A stretch of DNA of 64,000 nt, taken from positions 4,395 to 68,394 of the forward strand of contig CAKTNS010000006.1 of NCBI GenBank assembly GCA_934589225.1, given 5' to 3'. Shown one piece after another: positions 1 to 9,010 of this stretch. This DNA comes from an uncultured Oscillospiraceae bacterium (lineage in GTDB: Bacteria; Bacillota; Clostridia; Oscillospirales; Oscillospiraceae). The notes below the pieces were generated by a model. The model saw only the letters and a list, made by a program, of their open reading frames with translations, ran no database searches and had not been told where the DNA came from. The translations under genes and the position numbers were made by a program. Positions within the stretch are counted from its first letter, which is position 1. Every line of letters starts with the position of its first letter.

Positions 1-474
1 AACCGGAAAGATTTATTTCCCAATTCATCCTATGTAGGCAAATATTCCGAGACACCGCCCAAGTACGAGATCCCCAGTGAGGTGCTGGCGGACGAAACTT
101 TTTCCGCGCTCATTACGGAGGCAGAAAAGTATATTGGGATGCCTTACGTCTGGGGCGGCAGCAATCCCAACACCTCTTTCGACTGCTCCGGCTTTATCTG
201 CTGGTCCATGGGAAACAGTGGCGTGTGGAATGTGGGGCGCACCAGCGCCCAGGGCCTATATAACCTGTGTACCCCCGTAGCCAAGTCCAACGCCCAGCCC
301 GGCGACCTTATCTTTTTCAAGGGCACCTACGATACCCCCGGCATCTCCCATGTGGGGCTGTATGTGGGTGCCGGGAAAATGCTGCATTGCGGAGATCCCA
401 TCCGCTATGTGGATATCAATACGGCTTACTGGCAGGCGCACTTTTACGCCTTTGCCAGACCACCCTATCAATAA
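1..474 (+). CDS. NlpC/P60 cell-wall peptidase of conjugation module (5' truncated)
   Basis: The frame is open from base 1, so this is only the C-terminal about 157 residues of a larger protein. It shows the NlpC/P60 catalytic Cys context (FDCSGF), the later catalytic His context (ISHVGLYVG), and the upstream YVWGG motif of the fold. In conjugative elements such proteins are secreted or membrane-anchored peptidoglycan hydrolases that open the wall for the transfer channel. It is followed after 15 bases by DUF4315 and DUF4366 genes, a standard ICE order. The missing N-terminus probably holds membrane segments and sometimes a lysozyme-like domain; that part cannot be seen. Confidence 0.85.
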   Translation, partial: NRKDLFPNSSYVGKYSETPPKYEIPSEVLADETFSALITEAEKYIGMPYVWGGSNPNTSFDCSGFICWSMGNSGVWNVGRTSAQGLYNLCTPVAKSNAQPGDLIFFKGTYDTPGISHVGLYVGAGKMLHCGDPIRYVDINTAYWQAHFYAFARPPYQ

Positions 475-489
475 AATGGAGGATATTTA

Positions 490-765
490 ATGGCAACAAC
501 TGACAAGATCCGAAAGGATATCGCAAAGACCAAGGAGAAAATTTCCCAGCTTCAGACGAAGCTCCGCACCCTGGAAACTCAGCTGACGGAGGAGGAAAAT
601 CTGGAAATCGTCCGCATGGTAAAAGCGGTGAAGATGGACAACCGGGAGCTGACGGCATTCCTGCGGGCCTACGCCAGCGGGCAGATCGTCCTGCCCGAGG
701 AAATGCGGGCGGCGCTGGAACAGGAGGATGACACGGATATGGAGGGCAGCGAGGATGAAGTCTAA
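490..765 (+). CDS. DUF4315-type small conjugation protein
   Basis: A 91-residue acidic protein with an N-terminal coiled-coil-like stretch ([20 protein letters not shown]) and a C-terminal acidic tail. Length, sequence style and position between NlpC/P60 and DUF4366 genes match the DUF4315 family of ICEs, whose biochemical role is unknown to me. A GGAGG ribosome site lies just upstream of the ATG. Its 3' end overlaps the next gene by 11 bases, implying translational coupling. Confidence 0.75.
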   Translation: MATTDKIRKDIAKTKEKISQLQTKLRTLETQLTEEENLEIVRMVKAVKMDNRELTAFLRAYASGQIVLPEEMRAALEQEDDTDMEGSEDEV

Positions 766-1411
766 AGCATTTCGGCTTTTAAGTGTGTTCCTTATGACGG
801 TATTGCTGATTACCAGTCTTTCCGTGACGGCCTTCGCCACTGGGGATGATCCCAGCGGCGATTCGGAGATTTCGGGGCCGGAACACAAGGACAATGTGCT
901 GGCCCCGGATGGCAACATGACCATTGTGGATGACATTCACGGGGATGCGGACAAGCAGTTCATCACTGTCAAATCCAAGGGCGGCCATTATTTCTACATC
1001 ATCATTGACCGGGCGGCCAGCGGCGAAAATACTGTCCACTTTCTGAATCAGGTGGACGAAGCGGATCTGCTGGACCTGATCGACGAGGAACAGCTGCCCA
1101 CAACGCCCATTGTCTGCTCCTGTACCGAAAAATGCACGGCTGGGAATATCAATACATCCTGTGAGCTGTGCATGACCAGCATGACAAAGTGTGCCGGTAA
1201 GGAGACGAAGCCGGCGGCCACGGAGCCTGTCCAGCAGAAGGACTATTCCGTCGGAAGCACCCTATTTATGCTGGCGCTCCTCCTGACCGTGGGCGGCGGT
1301 GCCGGGTACTATTTCGTGGTAGTGAAGCCCAAGCAGAAAAAGAATGTCCCTTCGGATCTGGACGATTTTGATTTGGAGGACGAAGAATATCTGAATGAGG
1401 ACGAGGAATGA
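755..1411 (+). CDS. DUF4366-type membrane protein of conjugation module
   Basis: The start at ATG 755 (rather than in-frame codons further upstream) places a GGAGGG-like site before it and a clean signal peptide after it ([18 protein letters not shown]...AFA). The 218-residue product has an exported domain with a cysteine cluster near residues 118-145 (CSCTEKC, CELC), one transmembrane helix near residues 168-190, then a basic stretch and a very acidic cytoplasmic tail. This matches DUF4366 (CD1107-like) proteins encoded next to topoisomerase genes in ICEs. The stop overlaps the topB start (ATGA). Confidence 0.75.
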   Translation: MKSKAFRLLSVFLMTVLLITSLSVTAFATGDDPSGDSEISGPEHKDNVLAPDGNMTIVDDIHGDADKQFITVKSKGGHYFYIIIDRAASGENTVHFLNQVDEADLLDLIDEEQLPTTPIVCSCTEKCTAGNINTSCELCMTSMTKCAGKETKPAATEPVQQKDYSVGSTLFMLALLLTVGGGAGYYFVVVKPKQKKNVPSDLDDFDLEDEEYLNEDEE

Positions 1412-3477
1412 AACTGATTATCGCTGAAAAAAGAAGCGTCGCCGCTTCCATTGCGTCAGCCCTGGGTGTTACATCCAGGGCTGACGGCTTTTATGAGGGA
1501 AACAATCTGCTGGTTTCCTGGTGCGTCGGCCACCTGGTATCCCCCATGGATGCCGCCGGGTATGATCCCAGTTTCCGAAAATGGCATTTTGAGGACCTGC
1601 CCATCCTGCCGGAGCTATTCCGCTATGTGCTGGCTCCCGGCAAGGAGGCCGCCTTTGAAAATCTCCGTGCCCTTATGGATCGTCCTGACGTAGACACCAT
1701 CGTCAACGCCTGCGACGCTGGCCGGGAGGGGGAGCTTATTTTTCGGCTGGTATATGAAATGGCTGGGTGCCGCAAGCCGATTCTTCGTCTCTGGATCTCC
1801 TCCATGGAGGATAATGCGATCCGGGAGGGCTTTTCAGGCCTGCGCCCCGGTACGGACTATGAAACTCTGTACCAGAGCGCCCTTTGCCGCCAGAAAGCGG
1901 ATTGGCTGGTAGGCATCAACGCTACTCGGCTGTTCTCCGTCCTCTACCACCGCACCTTGAATGTTGGCCGGGTGCAGACACCTACCCTGGCAATGCTTGT
2001 GGAACGGGAACGGAAAATCTCTCAATTCCAGAAGGAGAAATACTATGTTCTGCGGCTGGAAGTAAACGGCACCGAAGCGGTGTCGGAAAAGTTTCCCGAC
2101 TCTACGGAAGCGGAGCGGGCAGCGGCAGCCTGCAAGGAGGCCGCCGTTCTCTGTACCTCCGTCACACGAGAACAGAAGAAGAAACAGCCCCCGAAGCTCT
2201 ACGACCTCACCACCTTGCAGCGAGAGGCGAACCGGCTGTTGGGGTATACCGCAAAGCAGACATTGGACTATGCCCAGAGCCTCTATGAGAAGAAACTGTT
2301 GACTTACCCACGGACGGACAGCCGGTATCTGACCTCCGATATGGCGGAAATGGCCTCCTGTGTCCTGCATCTGGCGGCCAGGGTGCCGCCATTCGATACC
2401 TGCAAGGATTTCTTCCCGGATGTATTGTCGCTTGTTTCTGACAAGGATGTATCTGACCACCACGCCATCATCCCCACAATGGAGATAGAACAGGCAGACC
2501 TTCACGCCCTGCCTGTGGGAGAACGGAACCTTCTGCTTCTGGTCTGCTGCAAACTATTGTGCGCGGCGGCAGAGCCCTATGTGTATGAGGCTGTCACGGC
2601 AACCTTTGACTGCGCCGGACAGTCCTTTACCGCAAAGGGCAAGCGGATTCTTTCCGAGGGTTGGCAAGATATTGATCAGACTTTCCATACATTCTTGAAA
2701 GAAGCACCGGAGGAAGCAACGGCATTCCCTTACTTTTCAGAGGGGAGCATCTACGAGGTAGCTGCCCCAACTGTAGTAGAACGGTTCACACAACCGCCGA
2801 AACCCTACACCGAAGATACCCTCCTGTCAGCCATGGAAAACGCAGGAAAAGAGGACATCCCGGAGGATGCCGAACGGAAGGGCCTGGGCACTCCCGCTAC
2901 CAGGGCGGCAATCATCGAAAAGCTGGTGGCCGCTGGCTTTGTGGAACGCAAGGGCAAGAGTTTGATTCCTACCCAGGACGGCATCAACCTGATCTCCATT
3001 CTCCCGGAGTCACTGACCTCTCCCATGCTGACAGCCGAATGGGAACAGCAACTTACGGAGATCGCCAGGGGGTCTACCTCCCCGGATACCTTTCTGGATA
3101 GTATCCGAGATATGGTACAAACCCTTGTTTCCGACCATGCCCAGGTATCCGAGGAAGGCCGGACGCTGTTTGCCCCGGAGCGGGAAAACGTGGGTGTCTG
3201 CCCCCGCTGTGGGAAGCCCGTCTATGAGGGCAAGAAGAACTTTGCCTGTTCGGACCGGAGCTGCAGCTTTGTTCTCTGGAAAGAAGACCGGTTCTGGACT
3301 TCCCGGAAAAAGGTGCTGACCGCCAAAATGGCGGCTGACCTTCTGAAAAAGGGGCGGGTTCTGGTGAAGGGCATGTGGTCCGAAAAGAAGGGTATCTCCT
3401 ACGATGCCGCAGTGCTGCTTGATGACACCGGCGAAAAATATGTTCACTACAAGCTGGAATTTCAAAAGAAAACATAA
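1408..3477 (+). CDS. topB: DNA topoisomerase III (type IA), conjugation-associated
   Basis: A 689-residue type IA topoisomerase. An N-terminal TOPRIM domain begins [16 protein letters not shown] and has the acidic [11 protein letters not shown] motif near residue 105. The catalytic tyrosine is Tyr300 in the [10 protein letters not shown] motif. The C-terminus carries a zinc-ribbon-like [11 protein letters not shown]...CSDRSC segment. It relaxes or decatenates single-stranded regions of DNA during transfer or replication. It starts inside the stop of the DUF4366 gene (ATGA overlap), so it belongs to the same operon. Length is normal for plasmid/ICE TopB. Confidence 0.92.
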   Translation: MKLIIAEKRSVAASIASALGVTSRADGFYEGNNLLVSWCVGHLVSPMDAAGYDPSFRKWHFEDLPILPELFRYVLAPGKEAAFENLRALMDRPDVDTIVNACDAGREGELIFRLVYEMAGCRKPILRLWISSMEDNAIREGFSGLRPGTDYETLYQSALCRQKADWLVGINATRLFSVLYHRTLNVGRVQTPTLAMLVERERKISQFQKEKYYVLRLEVNGTEAVSEKFPDSTEAERAAAACKEAAVLCTSVTREQKKKQPPKLYDLTTLQREANRLLGYTAKQTLDYAQSLYEKKLLTYPRTDSRYLTSDMAEMASCVLHLAARVPPFDTCKDFFPDVLSLVSDKDVSDHHAIIPTMEIEQADLHALPVGERNLLLLVCCKLLCAAAEPYVYEAVTATFDCAGQSFTAKGKRILSEGWQDIDQTFHTFLKEAPEEATAFPYFSEGSIYEVAAPTVVERFTQPPKPYTEDTLLSAMENAGKEDIPEDAERKGLGTPATRAAIIEKLVAAGFVERKGKSLIPTQDGINLISILPESLTSPMLTAEWEQQLTEIARGSTSPDTFLDSIRDMVQTLVSDHAQVSEEGRTLFAPERENVGVCPRCGKPVYEGKKNFACSDRSCSFVLWKEDRFWTSRKKVLTAKMAADLLKKGRVLVKGMWSEKKGISYDAAVLLDDTGEKYVHYKLEFQKKT

Positions 3478-3489
3478 GGAGGTCACGAT

Positions 3490-4908
3490 TTGGAAAAACG
3501 GTATGATGGGTCTCTTTTCCCCATTTCTGTCCGCATTGTCAACAAAGAGGAGCCGGAGCGGGAGCAGTGGTTGGAGCTGCCCACCACACAGCAGGCACTT
3601 CGGGAGCTGCTACAAAACATCGGCGGGGACCGGCAGGGCTGGTATCTGGGTGAGGTGGACTGCCACCTTTACAACGCCGCCGCTGTGGAGGACTGTACGG
3701 ATATCAACGAACTAAACTACCTGGCGGCTGCCCTGGAAGCTCTGACGGACGGGGAATTCGGTTCCTACCAGGCCATTGTGGATACGGGCCGTCACTGTGA
3801 CACCATCCAGGATCTGATCAACCTGACGGAGAATCTGGATTGCTACGATATTGCGCCGAACATCCAGGACTATGAGGATCTGGCCCAATACGTCCTCCAC
3901 GAGCGGGACACCTACGACTATTCCACCCTCCGAGCCTTGGAGGACTACATTGACTATGAGGCGTTTGGGCGGGACGTTGCGGAATCCGAGGGCGGTTCCA
4001 TTGAGGACGATTGCTATATCTCTCCCACCAACTCCCCATTTGCGGAGTTTTACGACGGCAAACCGGAGACGATCCCGGCAGGTTACGTCGTGTTTACCCC
4101 GGAGCTGCTTTTGCTGACCGACGAGGAAAAGAAGGATTGGGCGGAGGACCTGGCAGTTCAGTTTGACAGCTTCTTTCGGGATTTTGACAGGGGGTATGCC
4201 GAAAAGTACCCAGAGAAACGGTCCCAGGTGGCAGCCTTCTATGACTGGCTGACGGATGGCAAGGTTGCTTTCCTGGAATCCAGGCTGAAGGACCTGGGCC
4301 AGACGGAACAGGATGCCCTCTACTCTGACCTGCAGGACTACAAAAAGCTCACCGCCTACGACCCTGCCCTGGATGACCTGCCCAATACCATCCAGATCCT
4401 TGTGGTGGAGCCACGGAAAGCCCCCTGCCTGCGGGAAGTGGAAGAAAGCGATTTCCATAGCATTCTGGGCGGCGATTACTCCGTTACCCACCCATTCGGG
4501 CCAGAGGTGGCCTTGCTATGCCGGGAGGGTGGCAGAGAATCCGGTCTGGAATGGAACCGAGCCTTATACAATGGCCGGGGCCAGGTCTATGATGTGATTG
4601 CCGGAACATTCCTGGTTGCCGGCATGGACGGGGACAAAATCGTTTCTTTGCCGGATGACCTGGTGAATAAGTACAGTCGCCGTTTCCAGACCATTGAGGT
4701 CTACGCCCAGGTCGGGGAGCGTACCGTCATGTTCCAGGTGCCCCAGGATAATTTGGCAGACCTGTCAAATCGGGATCTGGACAGTATTCTTCGGGCGAAG
4801 CTGGAAAAACGCCCCTCCCTCCGGGATAGGCTGAACGCCGCCAAGGAGGAATGCGCTGCCCTGGCGGCTCCGGAGAAGAACATCAGCCGCACCGGGCCAG
4901 AGCGGTAA
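3490..4908 (+). CDS. ArdA-type antirestriction protein with C-terminal extension (copy 1)
   Basis: Starts at TTG 3490 behind AAGGAGGT (no ATG in frame nearby); 472 residues. The first about 200 residues are acidic and ArdA-like (FPISVRIVNK..., LNYLAAAL, DLINLTENLDCYDI, DYIDYEAFGRDV). ArdA proteins mimic DNA and inhibit type I restriction enzymes when conjugative DNA enters a new host. After about residue 290 comes a second domain (IQILVVEPRKAP...VYDVIAGTFLVAG) like the DUF3846/YodL-type modules of ICEs, and a C-terminal helix (LRDRLNAAKEECAAL). It is a paralogue of the next gene, 12 bases downstream. Confidence 0.8.
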   Translation: MEKRYDGSLFPISVRIVNKEEPEREQWLELPTTQQALRELLQNIGGDRQGWYLGEVDCHLYNAAAVEDCTDINELNYLAAALEALTDGEFGSYQAIVDTGRHCDTIQDLINLTENLDCYDIAPNIQDYEDLAQYVLHERDTYDYSTLRALEDYIDYEAFGRDVAESEGGSIEDDCYISPTNSPFAEFYDGKPETIPAGYVVFTPELLLLTDEEKKDWAEDLAVQFDSFFRDFDRGYAEKYPEKRSQVAAFYDWLTDGKVAFLESRLKDLGQTEQDALYSDLQDYKKLTAYDPALDDLPNTIQILVVEPRKAPCLREVEESDFHSILGGDYSVTHPFGPEVALLCREGGRESGLEWNRALYNGRGQVYDVIAGTFLVAGMDGDKIVSLPDDLVNKYSRRFQTIEVYAQVGERTVMFQVPQDNLADLSNRDLDSILRAKLEKRPSLRDRLNAAKEECAALAAPEKNISRTGPER

Positions 4909-4920
4909 GGGGGCGGCAGG

Positions 4921-6696
4921 ATGCCAACATATGAATATAACCGGGATTATCCCTTTGCCGCTTTCATTACGAACCTCGGAAAATACAATGAGGGCGAGCT
5001 GATAGGCGAATGGGTGAAGTTCCCCACCACAGCGGAAGAAATCAAAGCCGCCATGGACAGTATCGGCATTGGACAAAAGGACGTTTTTGGATACGCCTAT
5101 GAGGAATGGTTCATTACAGACTACGACTGCTATGTGGACGGCCTGTACGACAAGCTGGGAGAATACGTCAATCTGGACGAACTGAACTATCTTGCTTCCA
5201 AGCTGGATGAAATGAGCCAGAGCGAGTACGAGCAGTTCCAGGCGGCTATGTCGGTGGGCGACCACGGCGGCAGCCTGCAGGATATGATAAACCTGACGGA
5301 GAATCTGAATTGCTATGAGGTAAATCCCAATATCACCGACTATGACGATCTGGGCAGGTATTATATCAACGAACTGGAAGCTATGCAAGTACCGGAATAC
5401 CTGGAAAACTACATTGATTTTGAAGCCTATGGACGGGATGTGGCGTTGGATGAAGATGGTCAGTTCACCGACTATGGCTATGTCCGGGATACCGGGGATT
5501 CCTTCGTGGAGGTTTACGACGGGAACCCGGAGAATATCCCGGAGGAATATCGGGTCATGTCTGTTCCCGAAGAAGATCTTTCCAAAGAAGAAATTGAGGA
5601 GTGGGCCGCTGACATTGCCCATGATATGGATGCCCTTTTCCGGCAGAAAGATCCCCAGTACGCCGCTGCTTTCCCAAATTCGCAAAAAGCGTGGCCGGAT
5701 ATCCAGGAAAAACTTCTGGCGGGACGAATCGCGGATTATAGCGAAAAGCTGGAAACCTTGGGGCAGAAGGCCACGGATTATCTCCCCTCCGAATTGGAGA
5801 AATTCAAGGAGGCCACCGGCTACGAGGAATGGCTGGATTTTGACCCGGAAGCTGTCCGGGAAGGACTTGAAAACCCGGACAAATCCCGCATTGATGAAAT
5901 GCTGGCCTTTGCGGAAAAAGCGGAGCGGGAATATGCCGCCGCGGCGGCAGTCTACGAGCAGACCCCAGCGGATATTGCGGAACAGGCCCGGGCTGTCTGC
6001 GGAGAGCCGGAGAAAATGGCTGTCCTAGTGGTGGAGCCGCTGAGGGAACCCTATGTGAAGGAAATCGCCTCTGGCTACAAATCCATGCAGGCGGAAGTAA
6101 ATGGAACATTTCAGGCTGTGTATCCTTACACCGACCCTGTAGCACTGGTCTGCAATGACGAGGGAAAGCTAATGGGCATGGACCTGAACCGTGGCCTGCG
6201 GGACGATACCGACAGCCTCTATGACATTGTGGCCGGTACATTTCTGGTGGTCGGCCTAGGCGAGGAGAACTTTACGTCTCTGTCCCCGGAGCTGATCCAG
6301 AAGTACACGGAGCAGTTCCGAACGCCGGAGCTGTTCGTCCCCAGGAATGGCAAGCTGGTAGTGCTGCCCGTCCCGGAGCAGGCCCAGGAGAAAGCCTATC
6401 TCCCAGATAAATTTGAAACCGGAGGCCATGTGCAGACCCCCAGAGGGAATTTCTGCGTAACAGCTTTAAGCCAAAAGCAGATGGAGGCCCTGGGCTACGG
6501 TGTCCACCATCATTCCGATGACCGACGTTTCCTTATCATGGGCAACGGCACCCGGGCCTTTGCGGTGGCCGCTGACCCCAGAGATTTGGAACGCCCATCC
6601 ATCCGGGACAGATTGGAAACAGCCCGGCAGGAGTGCGCCAAGCAGCCGGAGGTAGACGCTCCCAGCCGGGGCACACCGGAGCGGGAGGAACGATGA
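4921..6696 (+). CDS. ArdA-type antirestriction protein with C-terminal extension (copy 2)
   Basis: 591 residues with the same architecture as the preceding gene. The N-terminal acidic ArdA-like domain has matching blocks (LNYLASKL, DMINLTENLNCYEV, ENYIDFEAYGRDV). A longer helical middle follows. The C-terminal domain has the shared core (MAVLVVEPLREPYV...LYDIVAGTFLVVG) and an extra C-terminal module containing GYGVHHHSDDRRFLIMG before the IRDRLETARQECA helix. Role inferred: inhibition of restriction systems during establishment. The tandem paralogue suggests duplication followed by divergence. The stop overlaps the next small ORF (ATGA). Confidence 0.8.
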   Translation: MPTYEYNRDYPFAAFITNLGKYNEGELIGEWVKFPTTAEEIKAAMDSIGIGQKDVFGYAYEEWFITDYDCYVDGLYDKLGEYVNLDELNYLASKLDEMSQSEYEQFQAAMSVGDHGGSLQDMINLTENLNCYEVNPNITDYDDLGRYYINELEAMQVPEYLENYIDFEAYGRDVALDEDGQFTDYGYVRDTGDSFVEVYDGNPENIPEEYRVMSVPEEDLSKEEIEEWAADIAHDMDALFRQKDPQYAAAFPNSQKAWPDIQEKLLAGRIADYSEKLETLGQKATDYLPSELEKFKEATGYEEWLDFDPEAVREGLENPDKSRIDEMLAFAEKAEREYAAAAAVYEQTPADIAEQARAVCGEPEKMAVLVVEPLREPYVKEIASGYKSMQAEVNGTFQAVYPYTDPVALVCNDEGKLMGMDLNRGLRDDTDSLYDIVAGTFLVVGLGEENFTSLSPELIQKYTEQFRTPELFVPRNGKLVVLPVPEQAQEKAYLPDKFETGGHVQTPRGNFCVTALSQKQMEALGYGVHHHSDDRRFLIMGNGTRAFAVAADPRDLERPSIRDRLETARQECAKQPEVDAPSRGTPEREER

Positions 6697-6890
6697 GCCG
6701 AAGCAAGAAATGGAGGCTGGAATGGACGTTCTTTCTGGGCGGGAATGGACGGCGGCAGTATCATCCACTCTGTCAGCGCTGTGCATATGGCTGTAAACAG
6801 AGTTTCCGGGTGAAACAACTGTCCTGCCCGCATTACAGTTCCAGGCGGGCAAAAAACTGTATGGATATGGGTGGAAAAACGGCTGAATAA
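6693..6890 (+). CDS. Small basic Cys-containing protein, unknown
   Basis: ATG 6693 overlaps the stop of the ArdA-like gene, with a GGGAGGAAC site just upstream. The 65-residue product is basic and carries four cysteines (CQRCAYGC, then SCPHYSS and NCMDMG), suggestive of a metal-binding fold but not a clear zinc finger. No family is recognised. Coupling to the ardA-like gene suggests a role in the same operon. Confidence 0.55.
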   Translation: MSRSKKWRLEWTFFLGGNGRRQYHPLCQRCAYGCKQSFRVKQLSCPHYSSRRAKNCMDMGGKTAE

Positions 6891-7005
6891 TCCTCTGTAT
6901 CCGTATCTTCAATGAGGGCCTTTATGATTTCTCATGTGTGTACTTTCCTGCTGGCATACAGAGAGAATGGCTCGATTTTGCACACTTTCTTTTACACACA
7001 AAATG

Positions 7006-7058
7006 GGCGTACAGCCTTTCGGTTTGTCCGATTGGCTGTACGCCTAGTATTTTTGTAT
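7006..7058 (+). terminator. Intrinsic terminator after the ArdA operon
   Basis: A perfect 11-bp inverted repeat (GGCGTACAGCC, 7006-7016, with its complement at 7034-7044) is followed by a T-rich tract. It lies between the ArdA operon and the Gabija genes. The rest of 6891-7083 shows no gene. Confidence 0.6.
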
Positions 7059-7083
7059 TTATGACGATTAGAATGTTGTCGCA

Positions 7084-7112
7084 TTGCAAAATGGTGGTAA
7101 GACTGGTATAAT
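7084..7112 (+). promoter_or_regulatory. Sigma-A type promoter for the Gabija operon
   Basis: TTGCAA at 7084-7089 and TATAAT at 7107-7112 are separated by 17 bases, about 60 bases before the gajA start codon. This supports a transcription unit separate from the upstream conjugation operon. Confidence 0.55.
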
Positions 7113-7171
7113 AATATAGTTTAGTAGTAGAATCTATACAGAGAATTCGTTTGCGGCAAAGGAGAAGTACG

Positions 7172-9010
7172 ATGTATATATCTAACCTTACGATTCAAGG
7201 CTACAAAGGAACATACGGCAAATCAGCGATTCTTCTTAACAAAGGATTGAATGTTCTCCTGGGGGAAAACGGATGTGGTAAAACAACCATCATTAATGCT
7301 CTCCGTCTTCTTTTCCGTGACCCAGAGGCACCCTATATGTGCTCACCAGACGATTTTTATTGCTCACTGGATAAAACTCAAAAATCGGACACCATTGAAA
7401 TTGATGCCGTATTGCCAGAACTAACTGAGGATGAAAAAATAATGTTCCTTTCCTGGTGCAATGCAGATTTTAATGCTCATTTACACCTCCGCATTACGGA
7501 AAATACTATAAAGCCGGGAACCATGAAACGCAAGTTCTGGGGTGGAGAATCCACGGCCTGTATCTGGGAAGAAGATACTTTTGATAGAATAGACTGCATT
7601 TATCTACCTCCGTTGCGGGATGCTGAGGCAAAATTAGCAGCAGGAAAGCACTCCCGTTTGGCCATGTTGTTAAAGAAAAAGTATGGGGATAATACCGAAC
7701 CGCTTGTTAGAAGTGTGTCAGATTTTAACAATGAAATCGTTCAAAATACATCTGGTAAGTACACGGAAATTCAAGAAATAAAATCTTCTATAAACGGAAA
7801 AGTTCGGGAAGCCGTTGGTGCTGAACTCGGACAGAGCGTCAACTTGCAGTTTTCAGAAACAACGTTTAACAGAATTATTGAAAATATCCGCCTGGTCTTT
7901 TTCCCTGAAATCGGTGAAACCGACATTAAGAAATTCCGTGATCTGGCTACAAATAGTTTGGGTTATAATAACTTGCTTTATATTGCTACAGTTTTAGCCG
8001 AACTCGAACTGGTGAAGAATTCTGATGCTTTTACACTGCTTTTAATTGAAGAACCGGAAGCGCATCTCCACCCTCAATTACAGGTCAAATTTATCAAGTA
8101 TCTTGAAACGCTGGCTGCTACACTGCCTAATTCCCAAGTTATCGTTTCAACACATTCTCCTGTACTTGCTTCATCTGTAGAATTAGATAAATTAATTCAC
8201 ATAACCGGTGGAAATGGTACTATTACTTCAACTACCCTCAGTCGCAAGGTTTTTAGTGATAGGAACAATGATTCCTTCAAAAAGTACATAAACAGGTGGA
8301 TGGATGTTACAAAATCTACCATGCTCTTTTCTCGCGGGATTATTCTGGTTGAGGGCATTGCCGAAGCGCTGGTTTTGCCCAGAATTGCGCAAATCGTATT
8401 GAGTAATTACAATAGGACTCATAAAGAACCTAAAACTTTGCCACTTTCTTTAGATGAATTGGGTGTCTCAGTTATTAATATTAACGGAATCAATTTTAAA
8501 TACTTTATGAAACTATTTGGAAACTTTGCAGAATCATCAGGACCGAATATTCCTATCTTCTGTTCTGGTGTAACAGACAATGATCCAGGTAAAAGTATTT
8601 TCCCGAAGAAGGGTGATTCTCCAACCAGCACAAATCATATTGTAGCCGAAAAATCCAGTATAGATAACAATCAGTGGACACGTCTCTTTGTTTCTCCTCT
8701 GAAAACATTCGAGTATGATTTGGCAATATACAATCCTAAACTTTTGGCAGAAGCTTTAAAAGATATTTGGCCAACGGACAACGGCACTGTTTCTTCTACG
8801 TTAAATACAATAGCCAATCGGGACAGGTCTAAAGAAGATCTTGCTACGCTGGCCAATGATGCGAAATTCATCTATGAGCATATTGAAGATTGTCAAGTTG
8901 GTAAGGGAGTATTTGCGGACACACTAGCTGAAAAAATAGATGACACATTTGTTGTGCCTGAATACCTTTCTAGTGCAATTCTTTGGGCATGTGGGGGAAG
9001 GGCTCTATGA
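7172..9010 (+). CDS. gajA: Gabija protein GajA (OLD-family ATPase/TOPRIM nuclease)
   Basis: Start chosen at ATG 7172, which has AAAGGAG upstream; 612 residues. The N-terminal ABC-type ATPase domain has Walker A GENGCGKT (residues 31-38) and the late motif LLLIEEPEAHLHPQLQ near 290. A STHSP switch follows (near residue 328). The C-terminal TOPRIM domain shows ILVEGIAEALVLP near 390 and the acidic VTDND near 467. This is the OLD/GajA arrangement. GajA is the DNA-nicking subunit of Gabija, an antiphage system that senses nucleotide depletion. The next gene overlaps by 4 bases and is a UvrD-type helicase, the required partner GajB. The AT-rich composition differs from flanking ICE genes, consistent with acquired cargo. 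Confidence 0.88.
   Translation: MYISNLTIQGYKGTYGKSAILLNKGLNVLLGENGCGKTTIINALRLLFRDPEAPYMCSPDDFYCSLDKTQKSDTIEIDAVLPELTEDEKIMFLSWCNADFNAHLHLRITENTIKPGTMKRKFWGGESTACIWEEDTFDRIDCIYLPPLRDAEAKLAAGKHSRLAMLLKKKYGDNTEPLVRSVSDFNNEIVQNTSGKYTEIQEIKSSINGKVREAVGAELGQSVNLQFSETTFNRIIENIRLVFFPEIGETDIKKFRDLATNSLGYNNLLYIATVLAELELVKNSDAFTLLLIEEPEAHLHPQLQVKFIKYLETLAATLPNSQVIVSTHSPVLASSVELDKLIHITGGNGTITSTTLSRKVFSDRNNDSFKKYINRWMDVTKSTMLFSRGIILVEGIAEALVLPRIAQIVLSNYNRTHKEPKTLPLSLDELGVSVININGINFKYFMKLFGNFAESSGPNIPIFCSGVTDNDPGKSIFPKKGDSPTSTNHIVAEKSSIDNNQWTRLFVSPLKTFEYDLAIYNPKLLAEALKDIWPTDNGTVSSTLNTIANRDRSKEDLATLANDAKFIYEHIEDCQVGKGVFADTLAEKIDDTFVVPEYLSSAILWACGGRAL

Noticed and set aside
1451..1693. Alternative-frame ORFs inside topB and other real genes
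   Set aside because: They overlap strongly conserved proteins, lack ribosome sites and show no recognisable domain.
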